A stretch of DNA of 64,000 nucleotides from Larix kaempferi (GCA_027924585.1 BSBM01002120.1:1038501-1102500), one strand, 5' to 3'. Positions 1 to 11,923 are shown, numbered from the stretch's first letter. The notes: generated from the letters alone by a model not told the origin. Numbers and translations are program-made.

Positions 1-2
1 AA

Positions 3-1454
3 GCAGGTGTCTCTGGTACCCAAAATGTGGGAACAGATTCAGCTCAAGTAATCAAGACCCCACCCGCAAAAGCAGAAATAAATATAATAGATCTCCCAAT
101 CGTCCCTTACACTCCATCAGAAGAGCATACGGTGTCTCGATGGGATGAATTTGTGTATGATAAGAAGAGAAAGGCAGTGGTCCTAAAATCGGAAGAGAGC
201 ATAAAGAGACTCTTCCAAGAAGATATTGTTACCCGGCAGGAGACCACAGTAATGCAAAATACAAATAAGGCTCCCTTAGCTATGGCATCTACCGCTGTAG
301 AAGCACCAAAAGCAACGTAGGACAATGTGGCGGATATAGTTAGAAAAGTTGAGTCGACAAAGAGGAGAGCTCACATGTTACAACATACTGTGGCTAATGA
401 GCAAGCTTACAGGGATCTTGTAGTGAATAGGTATAATCGCCTGTCTATTGAGCATAAGGAATTGTCAGACAAGTATAACTTTTTAGAAGAAGAAAAGGAG
501 CACCTGGCGGTCCAGATGATGGTTTTAGAAGCAGAAAAGAATGATGCAGAAGCTAGAGTGTCCCATCTAGAAGCAGATAAGCAGGTATTGGTTGAGCAAT
601 TAGAGCAGGCAAAGAGCAGAGCGATAGATATGTCTCATTTCCATGAGCTGTCCTGTAGCATCCTAAAACAAATTCATGACACTCAAGAGCTGATTTCTGA
701 GGAAGTGTGCAAGCTCAAAGCCATGGTGGTTAGATTAAAATAAGTTAATGCAGAGGCCAATAGGCTTAAGGGTAAATATACTCGGGTTAAAGCAAACATC
801 CTGAGCCAGATAGAATGGAGAGAAGGAAAGGTTGATTTCCCCAAGCATCTCCCATTCAAATCTGTAGATGGTTTTAATGAAGACATAGCCCTTTCAGAAT
901 TTTGCAGGAACTGTAGCCTTAAGCTAATGGCTAAGATCCAAGGGAAAATGGATAAAAGTAACATTCTTTATCAAAAAATCCATGAAGTGCATGATAAGTG
1001 CAAGTTGAGTTTCCCTCAGTCCCTTGATGAGTTCCCGAGCAGAGAGCAAAGTTTGTCTAACTTGAAGGAGGAACTGGATATCCAAATAGAATATGTAAAG
1101 AAGATTGATGTCATAGCCATTGATGATCTCCATCATTATATTGGGATGTCATCAATACACAACCATTTGCTTAAGGAAATCCACCAAGCAGCAGTTGTGG
1201 AAATTCAGGGTATTGGAGTAGAGCTTGGTAAAGATGTGACTTCCCAGAAAATCTTGCTCCCTTCCGCAGCAAATGTAGTTATCAGAGACACTGGTGTCTG
1301 GTTCAGTTACATTGCAGAAGAGGAAAAGAAAGCAGCAGCAGCAGTAGAAGTAACAGCCAGCCAGAGTGCTTCTCTCCCAGTAGCAGCAGCAGTAACAGCC
1401 AGCCCAAGTGCTTCTCTCCCAGCTGGAGCGCCTTCCCAAGAGTTAACACCCTGA
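3..1454 (+). pseudogene. coiled-coil-rich ORF broken by two in-frame stops
   Basis: One reading frame runs from the window edge to the stop at 1452-1454 and is interrupted only by TAG at 318-320 and TAA at 741-743. All three segments lie in the same frame, so this is one coding region with two nonsense changes and no frameshift. The middle segment (321-740) is rich in E, K, Q and L with heptad-like spacing, as in a long coiled coil. The third (744-1454) continues helical and ends in an Ala/Ser/Pro-rich tail with two near-repeats of a VTAS..ASLP motif. The 5' end lies outside the window. The product family is not recognised. The LTR-like sequence just downstream suggests an accessory ORF of an LTR retrotransposon, but a decayed host gene is not excluded. 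Confidence 0.55.
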
Positions 1455-1580
1455 TCCTAAGGCACTGATTCATATTTTTGTTGGCCTTCATATGTCTAAA
1501 GCGTAGAGCCATTGGACAACTGTCCTTTTCTTTTTGGGGAATTTTCTGTTTTTAAAAAGGGTCATAATGTTTTGTTTATT

Positions 1581-2204
1581 AAAAAGGAAAAAATTTGTAG
1601 GAGACAAGTGTAAAGAGCCAGGTGGCAGCCCAAAGGGCATTTTGTAATATTATAAATAGAAGTTTAGGAAACAGTGTTAAGGACTTTTGGCAGGGAAATA
1701 ATTTTCTGAACTTGTACGAGCTATCTTGCACTTGTTTCAAGAAAATAAAATCTACCTAATAAGAGCCTAGAGAGGACGTCTTTGCATGAGAATGGAGATT
1801 GGATGCATGTTGGATTACTCCTGTGACTTCTATACTTTACTGTGAGATCTTTCTTTACTGTCTTGAATTATTTCATTGTATTGAATGATCTTACTTCTCT
1901 CTGTGCAAATGAATTCTCTCTTTCATGAGTAATGGAATATATTATATATGTATTAGAAGCTATCTTCTAATATCTCCTGCTTCTGCTGTGGATCTATCTT
2001 TAAGATTTAATGGCTGTCTGTTGAATTTTAGATAACTCTTCCAGTACATTACTCATTTTTACAATTTGTTCCTTGCAGGGATAGTTTAGATTTATTTCAG
2101 TTTTAGACACAGATTTGTTTTCCGGTTCTGCATTTAGATTAAAATAGTCTAGGCACTTGCATATCATTCTAAAAAATAAAATCAAAAGAATGGTGGATCG
2201 GGCC
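1581..2204 (+). repeat. possible LTR with polypurine tract, TATA box and poly(A) signal
   Basis: A purine-rich run (AAAAAGGAAAAAA, 1581-1593) is followed by TGTAGGAGAC at 1596, the usual arrangement of a PPT and a 3' LTR start. Inside are TATAAATAG at 1651-1659 and AATAAA at 1744-1749, correctly ordered for an LTR promoter and polyadenylation site. The right end is not clear: an ATCA at 2181-2184 could be it, and the recognisable Gy1 sequence starts near 2205. No second LTR copy is in the window, so the call rests on layout alone. Confidence 0.35.
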
Positions 2205-2771
2205 ATAACCGGTATAATTGGAGTAAATATCCAAACCCACGGTTGTCGAAACCGCTAACCGGACGGATTCCCCATACCAAACGATGGACAATCTAATTGG
2301 GATAGTCTACCGGGAAGGATCCCTTTCTGATTGATGCTGCGATCTCTGGGGCATCAACATAACCTACGGGACTATGGATCCCATGGATGTTGTGGAAGAG
2401 GAGTTAACGAAATCCAGCTGATCGATGGTCACAATCTTGCCTTCCTGAGGAAAGCAGATAACTCTGAATACAGTGGATGCGACAACTTTCATAGCATACA
2501 TCCACTTCTGACCCAACAAAAGGTTGTAGTCGATGGGCGCATCAACCACCTCGACTTCAATAGGCACAGATTTACTTCCCAAGCAGACAACAAGGGAAGG
2601 GATAATTCCATGCAGCTTAAATGCAGTGAGCGTGGTTCTAGACGCGAGTAGAGGAGGAGAGCCTAGAGCTTTCCAACAAGTTAACAACATTACTGACGGA
2701 GAGGCACCTTCATCAACCATCGTACGTTTGACAAAATTCTGAAGGCACGCCACCTGGATTTGAAAATCCAC
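2205..2771 (-). pseudogene. Gy1 retropepsin-like protease domain
   Basis: The segment contains VDEGAS, in the position of the catalytic D-S/G-G/A-S motif of gypsy aspartic proteases, followed about 60 residues later by DYNLLLGQKWMYAM, which matches the conserved second motif (D-x-L-L-G-x-x-W) of plant Ty3/gypsy proteases. It shares the frame of the gag C-terminus upstream. In-frame stops follow at 2364 and beyond. Past 2364 the linker toward RT can still be read weakly to about 2205, but no RT motif appears. This domain would cleave the Gag-Pol polyprotein; here it is dead. Confidence 0.75.
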
Positions 2772-2837
2772 GTGGTAGGGTATTTGAGGTTGGACATCAG
2801 TAGTGTCGAACTTGATAATAGTGGGACTTCCCCCATC

Positions 2838-5452
2838 CTAAACTCCTAATGCACTCAAAAGGGCATGCTTCTGAGAAGGATAGGCTTGCAATACTTCAAG
2901 AGCCGACATGGCACACGGAGTTTGGCCCAAATCTTCCTCGTTGGAGTAGTTATGGGTGGCTCGAGCATTAGGGTTATGCGTAGAGCGCTTAAGAACACCT
3001 TTCGGTATCCACGCCATATTAGAGGGCTTCTCGATAAGCAAGGAATTGTCAGGAGGATGGGGAGGCTCATTCCCCAAATTGGGTTGTGGTGCATCATAAT
3101 CACGTTGACGAGTGGCAACACTAACCTTTGATTGAACCATGTTCACACATCCATAACCACCAGTATTGGAAGAAGACGTTGCCATCTTAGTAGGTCCATA
3201 ACCAGTGGTGGGAGCATGCAATGCCATGTTTTGATGATGAGGTAGGGGATCCTTTAACACAGTTGGGCTTTGTGCCAAATGCTTCAATGCTTCTTCGATC
3301 CGAGGACATAAGTGAGTAAGATGGTCTTCCCCACAGAGCTTACAGGGAAAATTTACCTTACGCCTAGGTTTACGGTCCTCACCAGCATTTTCTCCTTCTT
3401 GAGGAGGGTTGGCATTATCCTTACAGGGGGTATTGTGGTTGCTATTGTTATTCCCATTGTTTCCACCCTTACGGTTGTTTATCCCCTTTTTCTTACCACC
3501 AGGTTGCTGGTTACCTGATTGGTTCGTCGATTGCACATTGTGTACATCGGACGACGGGGTGGAAGTGGACAAGGTGTGAACCTGTCTGGGAGTAGACTGG
3601 TTTAGCGACAAATTTTGCGTTCGATTAGCTACCATATCTACAGGGCAAGTGCTTGCGGATCCTACGATTCCATTGGCATGCGGTCCAGGAATTGACTGAG
3701 GCTCATGGCGTGTTCGTGGTGCGTCAGGAATAATGTCATACAAAATGCCAGACTGAGAGTATAGTAAGTCTAACTACTGGACTTTCAAGATGGCTTGTTC
3801 CTAGTCACAATGTCAGACATTGAAACATCCTTAGAAATGTATGGGAGTAGAGACTTGAGGAACCATTCCAATAGGAACTCTGAAGGAATGTTGGCTATCA
3901 CTAACCTCTTCCACCGACACCACTCTTGAACATGGTCAGAAATATGTGTGGCTTTGTTCTGACGGAAGGTAGATAAAAGTTTAGTACCAGTATCATAGCG
4001 AACCGGCAACTAGAAATGATCCAAGAAAACCATAGCGATCTCGTTAAAACCCTTATAAGTGTTTCCAGGAAACTCAACATACCACTTCGCGGCTTCCCCT
4101 ATGAGGGTGCGTTGAAATAGTCGTAACCTAACAGAATCATGATTTAACGAGTTGGAGGAACACCAAAGGTGAAATGTTGTGACATGATCACCCGGGTCCT
4201 CACCTCCTTTCCCTTCAAACTTAGGAATGTCCAAAGGGAGCTTGGTAGGGACCGGAGGCCAATTAGGGTCATGACACATCGTATCATTCATGAGCTTTGA
4301 AAGATCCGGAAGGTTCGAACGTGCAAGGAACGGGAGCTGCGATTGGAAAGCTTGATTATAAGTTCCCATAAAAGGTTGGTTGAACGCAACCGAATTATAA
4401 GATCGACCAAAAGCTTGACCATAAGGATTAAACTATTGATAATGAGGACCTGACGGACCATAAGCTTGACCATGGCCATAGGGTTGATAACCTCCTCCTA
4501 CCTGACCCATATGAGAGTAAGTAGGTATGTACGTGTTTTGGGCACCATATTGGGGTGGGTTGTACTGGTGGCCAGCACCGACTGTGTTGTAGTAAGGGTT
4601 TCCACCATAAGTATGGGGCAAGTATGTACTATTCATAGTGGGAACCGAGTTGTAATGACCATAATGGTATGGTATGTTCCCACCCCCAGCATTTGGATTA
4701 GCTTGAGCAGTCATGTGGTGACCATAAGCATGAGATGTATTCCTAGCCCCAACATTGGTGTTACTAGTAGTAGGGATGGTGGTGTTATGTCCATGTGGAT
4801 AGGATATATTCCCACCTTTTACATTGGCATTACTAGTGGCAGAAGTGGATGCAAAAGTATGCGGTATATGTCCACCCCCGTGGTTAGGAGGAGAATTAAC
4901 ATTTGCGAAAGTAGTCTTGGTTTGACGAGTAGCGGGATGTGTATTGGGTGGTGGATGGCGAGTCGTGTTGCGGATAGTGTTCCTATTAGGTTGGGTATCC
5001 CTAGGAGGCAGTCGTCTTCCAACATTAGCATTGTTAGGAGGAATATGATCAGTCCCCATACTATGTGTGTGAGTGGACAATGTGGTTCCCCTGGTGAGGG
5101 TATTTCCCCCAGTGGGTGCAGTGTGGCCAACACCATGGCTACTATTGGCATGACTGCCAAACGTAGTGGAAGGATCAACTGTGCTATAATTAGGCATACC
5201 AAAAGAGAATGCTGTTGGGTTGACTGTAGGAACAGTGTTGTCATGTGACTCAGTCATCCTGTGTATATAGTTATGTGGAAACGAAGGATCGAACGGGTCA
5301 TCCTCGGGTGGATCTAGACCAAAAAAACTACGTTGGGTCTCAGGTGGATCACCCCCCCATGCCTCACGAGGAGTAGGGGTGTTTGAAGTGCGTTCAACTC
5401 TACCCGATGAATTCGTGGGTATTTCTTCAGTATTAGAATGTGCATTAGTCAT
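2838..5452 (-). pseudogene. Gy1 gag, frameshifted
   Basis: The minus-strand gag has three parts. The N-terminal part (5452-4433) is low complexity and rich in N, H, T, G, P and Y. Next is a Retrotrans_gag-type core (4369-3785) with LPLDIPKFEG, then GEAAKWYVEF about 50 residues on, which is typical of plant gypsy capsid. The C-terminal part (3743-2838) has an N/G/K-rich linker and a zinc-knuckle-like CKLCGEDHLTHLC. The first two parts share one frame with in-frame stops; between 3785 and 3743 the frame changes, so at least one indel has occurred. Knuckle spacing is CX2CX3HX4C rather than the usual CX2CX4HX4C. The product would be capsid/nucleocapsid; it is not functional here. Confidence 0.75.
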
Positions 5453-7205
5453 GACGTCTAGGACGTATGTCTCGTAAGAATTCTAAGACTCAGAGGGAGC
5501 CCGCCAGTGTCCCCTAGCCAGGCGGCATGAAAGCTCAGTAGGTGGTAAACCATCCAACTGACGGAATCGGCAGAGAGTAGGACTCTGCCCCACGATATCT
5601 CCAGAGAGAATATAAAATCAAAATGTCCCCTAAAGGCCAACTATTGATAAAAAATAGTAAATCGAAAGCACAGACCTAGAGAAAATACATCCAAGAGAAG
5701 ACAAATAGAGTGGCTAAATGAGCTCCTGACACTAGAGCCGGTATGTCTCGCCTAGAAGAGGATTGATACTCCCAAACTATAGCCAGAGATAACAGAATTA
5801 GTTATAACGGCCCCCAGACTTCACTGCATGCACAGGGTCAAGTCCCTATACAACGGTAACTGTGTTGTCCGACCCCTATCTGACTCAGGACACAAACAAA
5901 ATAACCACTGCAAGTACCCTATGCAATACTTAGGTAAGGCAACTATGGTCACCACAATATAACCAATGCTCAGGGGGACAGTCGCAGGTGGGATCCGTCG
6001 TATGGGCAGGGTAGCTAAGCCCGAAGCACAAGAGGATGAACCTCCGGTACCCCCAGATACGAACAAACCCTAGAAATATCTCCCACGTTCAGCCGGTATC
6101 AGAGGGATATCTCTTCAACCAACATCTCGTGACCTCATGCTTAACTTTGGCTTGAGTAGAGATTCCTGAGAACAATAATATATACCATGGATTCCTCCAC
6201 TCCCTGGTCAGACACCTAATGTTTCGTCTAGTAGTCTTGGATTGTTAACTCACAATGATCTATTCCAAGACTCTAAACCTATGCTAGTTGGTGTACCCTA
6301 TAAATAAAATCGGTCTAATCAATTTTAAGATTAAGCATTAATTTTAATGGCTGTGATTACTCAAGGGATATGATCGTGAAACTAGTGATGTGTAAGACTC
6401 AATAGTATGCAAAATTGTCAAATCCTAGACTCATCTATCCAATGAAAACAATGCCACTAACATGCAAAATCAATCCAACGGTTCGGAAATAAATATGCAA
6501 TCCTTTTATATTTTTAGATGCAAAATCAGAATCTAAGTGAAGGCAGAAAGCACTCAATGCAAGATGGAGTACATAAAAGAAATTTGTTTGTATTTTCTCT
6601 TATAAACAAAAGGAAAATGCAAAAGTATGTGTATTTTTGTATTTTTGATATATGGAAATGAAAAATGCAAGCAAAATCCTACTATCTAGTCACTGATATG
6701 CCGAGGAGATCACTAAGACAACCCAGCAGATACCGAACAGTAAGACTCAGCCAATGGAATGAGCTCAAAAGGAAAAAACCAACAAGGCTAAATCCAAAGA
6801 TGGGTAAAAAACCTACAAGGCTCAACCAAGAGAAAAGAAGAGTTATGGTCACAACCAAGGCATGAAACAGTCAAGAAACATGCCAATAAAGACTCAGGAT
6901 TATCCAAAGCCAACCCAGCAACAATCAAAAGTCATAAATCAACCAAAGCCAGATTTGTACGCTACTGTCGAAGGAAAACTTGTGGGTACCCGCGAGTAGT
7001 AGAGTAAACAGAGGCGGGTGTACGCGGGCAAAGCTAAGCTAGCCCTCTGGTAAGGAAAGGAAAATGGGAAAACAAAGAGGCCAATGGCTTAGAAAAAGAA
7101 AGTTTTCTATAGTGTATCTCAACGGAAAATAAGTGACACAGAGCTTTGACAAACAACAACTCTAATTAAGGACTAATGCTCAAAAATCCCCCAAAATGGG
7201 TGATT
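5453..7205 (-). other. Gy1 leader between PBS and gag
   Basis: About 1.75 kb separates the PBS from the gag start. It is AT-rich with no long reading frame and no conserved domain that I can see. A long untranslated leader is common in large Ty3/gypsy elements. A nested fragment in this stretch cannot be excluded, because there is no second copy to compare. Confidence 0.45.
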
Positions 7206-7223
7206 TCCCCAGCGGAGTTGCCA
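7206..7223 (-). other. Gy1 primer binding site (not initiator-Met type)
   Basis: On the minus strand the sequence TGGCAACTCCGCTGGGGA lies four bases after the LTR end at 7228. It starts with TGG, as expected of the complement of a tRNA 3' CCA end. It differs from the TGGTATCAGAGC sites (or decayed versions) of every other LTR element here with a readable PBS. It resembles the sites of large Tat/Ogre-type gypsy elements, recalled as tRNA-Arg-like; the tRNA assignment is from memory and uncertain. Confidence 0.6.
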
Positions 7224-7227
7224 TTTC

Positions 7228-8157
7228 TGTGTTGGAGAAAACTCACTATGGCTTGGGGTAGACCACAATAGATAGCTGACTACCAGAAATCAACTCAATT
7301 CCCAATGCTATGCTATATAAATGACAATGCTAAGATAATGAAGAATATAACCAACCTCGATCCAAACGTTTGATGTAGATCCTTGTTGGAGCTTTTCAAT
7401 CCGTGCACTTGAATGTACAAATTAGTCTTGGCAGCCAATATACAACAAGTACACATAATATATACATGGAATTAACATCATCAATAGCAATGGCCCATGA
7501 TATAACATGTAAATGCAACCCAATGCAGTATAAACAACATTTACAACATTAATGGACGAGAATATGAGTATTTCAATTAATAAACAAGAAGAAGTACAAT
7601 GTGATACGACCTCTTGCTGGCAACCAATCTAAACTAAGATATGGATCAATCCACTTGTGCCTCCACCACTTCAATCCTCCATGGAATGGAAAACTCAGAC
7701 TAGAATAGGAGTTTGGAAGGTGAACATAAAGGGTTCACAACTACGAGGATCAATGAGTGTAGACTCAAGATTGGGAAAAAATCCACTAGAGTTCTCTTTC
7801 TCTTCTTTCTCCTCCCATCCATAAGCCATATATGCTCAATATATAGTCCACTCAAAGGTAAGTGAAAGGACACATCGAGGCGTTTCTTGGGTAGATGGAG
7901 AGTCAAAGGTCACCCAATGACCGCTTTTTGGGAGTAAAAAGTAATAAATTAGTGATTTTTACCATTTTACATGCTACCCGTGCACTATAGTGATGCAACT
8001 CATGGGTACGCCCACTATAATGATGCAGCAAGCATACAAGGGAAAAAATAGGGAAAAAATAGTGTCTAAAGGATATAAAATGGTTCTGAGTAAGTGGAAT
8101 GGATCCTCTAGGCCAAAGAGTGTTGATTCTCACAAGGTGGAATATTACGTTGTAACA
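7228..8157 (-). repeat. Gy1 5' LTR
   Basis: On the minus strand the LTR runs from TGTTACAACG (8157) to ..CCAACACA (7228), about 930 bp, with the PBS immediately inside. A TATA-like CTATATATTG sits near 7844-7835. The TGT...ACA termini and the adjoining PBS support the boundaries, but no partner LTR survives. Confidence 0.65.
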
Positions 8158-8296
8158 CCGACTACTTCTCCTCCTCTACGAGAAATTCCTTGGTTGAGCA
8201 CATTAGCACTCGCTTCTCCCAATAGTTACTTTTGCCCTGCTTGTAGTTGGCTTGATCCTCCTACTTTGGATTCAACATCCTCTGCGTGCCATTTTT

Positions 8297-8635
8297 TCAC
8301 ACTGTAACTGTGCTAGCTCGACCATCATAGATCATCTTCCGATCATATGTCCATTGTTTCCCTAACAACAGATGACATGCATCCATCGAGATTAAGTCAC
8401 ACAATACACTGTCTTCAAGCTTCCCAACCTTGAAGTTAATCAAGCACTGTCTAGTCACCTTCACATGGTGACCTTTCTGTAACAAGGATATCTTGTATGG
8501 ATTTGGGTGTTCTTGAAATCTCAAACCCAACTTGTTGATGAGCTCCGTCGACACTAGATTATCTGTACTGCCACCATCCACTATGGTCTTGCAATACCTA
8601 TCGCCGATCAGCACTCTAGTCTGAAAGATATCCAT
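8297..8635 (-). pseudogene. Gy2 retropepsin-like protease
   Basis: The 112-residue frame carries IVDGGSTDNLVS near residue 18, an intact D-G-G-S catalytic motif, and DACHLLLGKQWTYDRK near residue 85, the second conserved motif of plant Ty3/gypsy proteases. The region fits the type found in Gag-Pol polyproteins with iMet-primed gypsy elements. An in-frame stop ends it at 8297, but related sequence continues to 8158. It is in the same frame as the gag segments upstream. Confidence 0.75.
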
Positions 8636-8825
8636 TCACTGTGACGGCTCCTTCTCGTCGCATCGGTTGTCTTGAACCAACATTCTTCTAGAATTCATGT
8701 TTCGACCTTGTCTTCGACCATCGTCCCCACTGTTAGATGTCGAATCCATCTTCTCGTCGCCATGGTCATCTCGTCGACCTCCAGGTTTCAAATCGTCTGC
8801 CACATGTAGATTCTATGGGAATTCA

Positions 8826-9868
8826 TAAGTAGTGTTATACACCACGACACTTATAACAGACTACAGTTGGTATGTCAGACTAGTTCGACCATACTCACCT
8901 TGACCGCGAGTCTCTCGACCATCCCGTCTGTTTCCCTGCGTTTTCTCTCTGGTCATTGTTCCTTTCGTACGTTGGTTGTCTTCGATGGCTTCTCTCATGG
9001 TTCCACTACTTTGGCCCTTCGCGGAAGTAGTCCTTGCACCTCAACTAGCCATCCTCCCTATGGTCGATGCAGTTTTCCTCGACAGTTTATCTTCTGCCTT
9101 CAAAGCTAACTAGTAGGATTCACCGACTGCCCTGAACCTCGACGGACTCAAATCTTCCTGTATGGCACACTTCATGCCATTTACATATCTCGCGATAGCA
9201 TCTTCACCTTCATCGGTTTGACATGATCGAATCGGAAATCTACAGAACTCTTCCGTGTACTCTTTCACGGTCATCTCTTTCTATTGAAAGTTTTGCAACT
9301 TCTTGAACAAGGAAATCATATAGTCATTAGGAAAAAACTTCCCCTTCAACTTGGAAACCATCCTATCCCAATACTTGATTTTTTCCTTTCCTTTCTTGAC
9401 TATGTCATCCTGTACATTGTCCCACCACAATGAGGCATGATCCTTCAACCTCATACATGTAGTTTTAACCCACTTAGGATCCTCAATATTCTCTATGTTG
9501 AAGTATCTCTCCATCTATCTGAACCATTCAATCAAGTCTTTCGGATCCATACTTCCTGAGTGGGTAAGTACATCCATCTTTGTCTTACTCCTCATCTCTA
9601 ATAGTAGCTTGATGAATTTATCTTTTGGTTCTTCCTCGATAGCTTCCTGTGCTTCAACTTCCTCGAATTCCTCGTTGCTATGGTCAAGAGCATTAGGAAT
9701 ACATCCACGTCTCTGTCTCTCTTTGATCGCTGTGACTTCACTAGTCAAGCTTCACATTGTTTGCATGCACTCGTCGAACATTTCACGATCAACTGTGAAT
9801 GTTGCGCCACATGCTCTTCGTCCTACACCTCTGAAATTAATGCATCTTTGAGCCATTCTTTCAACTAA
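8826..9868 (-). pseudogene. Gy2 gag with zinc-knuckle remnant
   Basis: Two same-frame segments (9748-9515 and 9514-9281), separated by one stop codon, form a Retrotrans_gag domain. It begins with an acidic N-terminus, runs through PKDLIEWF, MERYFNIE and HASLWWDNV, and ends with a WDRMVSKLKGKFFP motif. Farther downstream (about 8872-8826) a knuckle remnant reads CYKCRGV, stop, HY, close to the canonical CYKC-G-x-G-H-Y. The capsid core is well preserved and the rest is decayed. Role: capsid/nucleocapsid of the element. Confidence 0.75.
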
Positions 9869-10008
9869 GTCAAAATATTTACTCGTCCAATCGTAACTAG
9901 AATTCACAACTCGTGCACCACTCTACCCAACCACAGGTGGAGCTATCTACGCACTTGCAGGATCTTCTAATTCTATGGATTCAACTGCTCAATCAGATTA
10001 TGTTCCGG

Positions 10009-10085
10009 GCTCTGATACCAACTTGCGCAAGTCAGGTTGGTATCACTATCTCTCTTGTTCACAAGATGCTTCTCCTCTGATACCA
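10009..10085 (-). other. Gy2 primer binding site, duplicated
   Basis: On the minus strand TTGGTATCAGAG occurs twice, at about 10086-10075 and 10021-10010, each preceded by a related CTTGC(A/G)C motif. TGGTATCAGAGC is the standard complement of plant initiator tRNA-Met. The outer copy adjoins the LTR; the inner copy is a local duplication about 65 bp inside, and a third partial GGTATCA lies between them. Confidence 0.65.
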
Positions 10086-10994
10086 ACTGGTGCAAGGCAG
10101 GTCTGGTCAGACCCTCTTGCTTAACAATAATACACAACAACACAAAGATGCTCACAAAGACTATATGTGAACTAGATTCTAGAAGTTGGCTCCTTTAATT
10201 ATACTGAAATGAATTACAAATTACATGCAACCTATTAGCTAGTCCACCTTAGCCTATTACAATATACAGAAATGAAACTCTGTCTCTCGATGTGTTTCTT
10301 GACTGTGTGTGATCTTCCTCCCTCTCACGGTCTCTTTTGAATGAAAGAAATCGCTGAGCAATGGATGAATGATCCCTTCCTCTGTTCCTTCACACTGCTC
10401 TTCTACTTTGTTGATGCTTCTCTTCCCGAGGCTCAATCCACTCCATGAGACTTCCTTCTCTCTGTAAGTAGAATTCTCCCTGATCTTGTAGACTTGCAGT
10501 TGTCAACGCCCTCTGGTCATGCTGCACAACCCCTTGCTTGTGGTGATATCTGTCATGATCCCAACCACCTTTATAACTTCCTTAACTTCCTCAAAAGCCA
10601 TGAACGACTGCTAAATATGTCTCCTTGACTCCTACGCTTCTCTGACTCTGTGATAGTTGTCAGCCCCATCTCCTGTCTTGACTTCACTTAGCTTCCATGG
10701 CTGCTGGTCTGCCCCGTCCTCCATGATTGGCTTTCACTGCTTTCATCGGTGTCTTCATTTGACCACATGTTGACCTTCGACGCCTTTGGTATGCTTCTTG
10801 TCATTTGTCAACATCAAACTTGTTGAATCTTGACCTCTTACTCCCGTCAACTGCACTTTGACAGCTTTTGCTCAACTGCCTGGCTTCGACTGCCAATTAA
10901 CTTCACACTAGTGGTCATCGACACTCCCTCTTGTCAGCCTCCTTCTTTCGATCAACTTCGATTGTTTTGCCTAGGCCCCAATGCTCCTGCATCA
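10086..10994 (-). repeat. Gy2 5' LTR
   Basis: On the minus strand it begins TGATGCAGGAGCATTGGGGC at 10994 and ends a few bases before the outer PBS near 10086, giving about 900 bp. No partner LTR is present. The inner end is uncertain by a few bases because several CA dinucleotides precede the PBS. Confidence 0.55.
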
Positions 10995-11618
10995 TATATT
11001 AAAATTAATGATTTTTTTTTACCTTATTTCAGTAAGTAAATAGAAAGATTAACATGTGATATTTTAATTTAAATAGGTGTAAAATATTATAAAGTTATCA
11101 TTGAAGCTTCTTTGATGAAAGGTTAACATTTACTATCTTATTTTAAATAAATATAAAATATTAAAAAGTTAGCATTTGCTTATTTAGGATTTGAATTGAA
11201 ATAAAAAAATAACAATTTTTATTTTAATCATTTCTATCTATGCAATCAAAGAAAGAGTCATTTGTAAAATGTTTCATTCTAAGATTGAATGTTTAGATTT
11301 AGAGCTAGTTTGTACAATGGGTTCATTCTTTACGGGGAAAGAGTGGAAACAAGCTCAATACATAAGTACTACAAGGTAACAACATTGAATCATTATTTCC
11401 ATCATCTCCTCACAATGTGACATTCAAACCAAGATGTAAACATTTATCCAACACTTTCTACCATGTTCTATCTCATTGTAAATTATAGAAATAGATGGAT
11501 GTACAATAGCCAAAAAAACATAAAAATGGAATAAATCCCATGCAGTTTCACTTCTCTTCTTTTTTTATTCCATGAACTGGATGCAATCCACTTAAGTGCG
11601 ACTTGCTTTGGCACCATT

Positions 11619-11672
11619 TATATGTGGACACTTCAATATACACTTAATATGTTCTCACTTCAATATGCACTT
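11619..11672. repeat. 27-bp tandem duplication
   Basis: ACTTCAATATACACTTAATA is followed directly by a near-identical second copy with one or two substitutions. It is a short local duplication with no apparent function. Confidence 0.6.
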
Positions 11673-11793
11673 AATATATTCTCATGTATAAAATAAATTG
11701 CACAAGCATGAAATAAATGAATGAAAAAAAGGGGCATGAAAATAGATATTCATCATGAAAACTATTTAATTCGCTAACCATACTAAAACTATT

Positions 11794-11923
11794 TAAATCA
11801 GTGAACGAAGACACAAATTGTATCATTGGTGAGTTAATTCAGGGAACAAAGTCACAAATTGTATCATGGGATAGTTAAGTATTTAATTCAGTGAAGAAAG
11901 TCACATTGTATCATGGGCGAGTT
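11794..11923. repeat. three imperfect copies of a ~40-bp repeat
   Basis: Units of the form AA(A/T)TCAG.GAA..AAG.CACA followed by TTGTATCAT occur at about 11794, 11835 and 11885, with small indels between them. This looks like decayed minisatellite sequence. Confidence 0.55.

Larger units (their letters stand above)
2205..8157 (-). mobile_element. Gy1: Ty3/gypsy element, 3'-truncated
   Basis: Read on the minus strand this is LTR (8157-7228), PBS (7223-7206), a leader of about 1.75 kb, gag (5452-2838) and protease (2771-2364). The protease-RT linker is followed to about 2205, where the similarity stops. Reverse transcriptase, RNase H, integrase and the 3' LTR are absent. The element adjoins the protease region of Gy2 at 8158, so it probably inserted into Gy2 and was later truncated. 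No TSD can be tested because the other end is lost. Confidence 0.8.
8158..10994 (-). mobile_element. Gy2: Ty3/gypsy element, truncated after protease
   Basis: The minus-strand order is LTR (10994 to about 10086), PBS (two copies within 10085-10009), gag (about 9868-8826) and protease (8635-8297). Decayed coding sequence continues to 8158, where the Gy1 LTR begins. RT, RNase H and integrase are missing. They are not found on the far side of Gy1, so simple nesting does not explain the loss and a deletion is needed. Confidence 0.75.

Noticed and set aside
4466-5248. 260-residue plus-strand frame
   Set aside because: It is antisense to the low-complexity N-terminus of Gy1 gag and has no recognisable domain.
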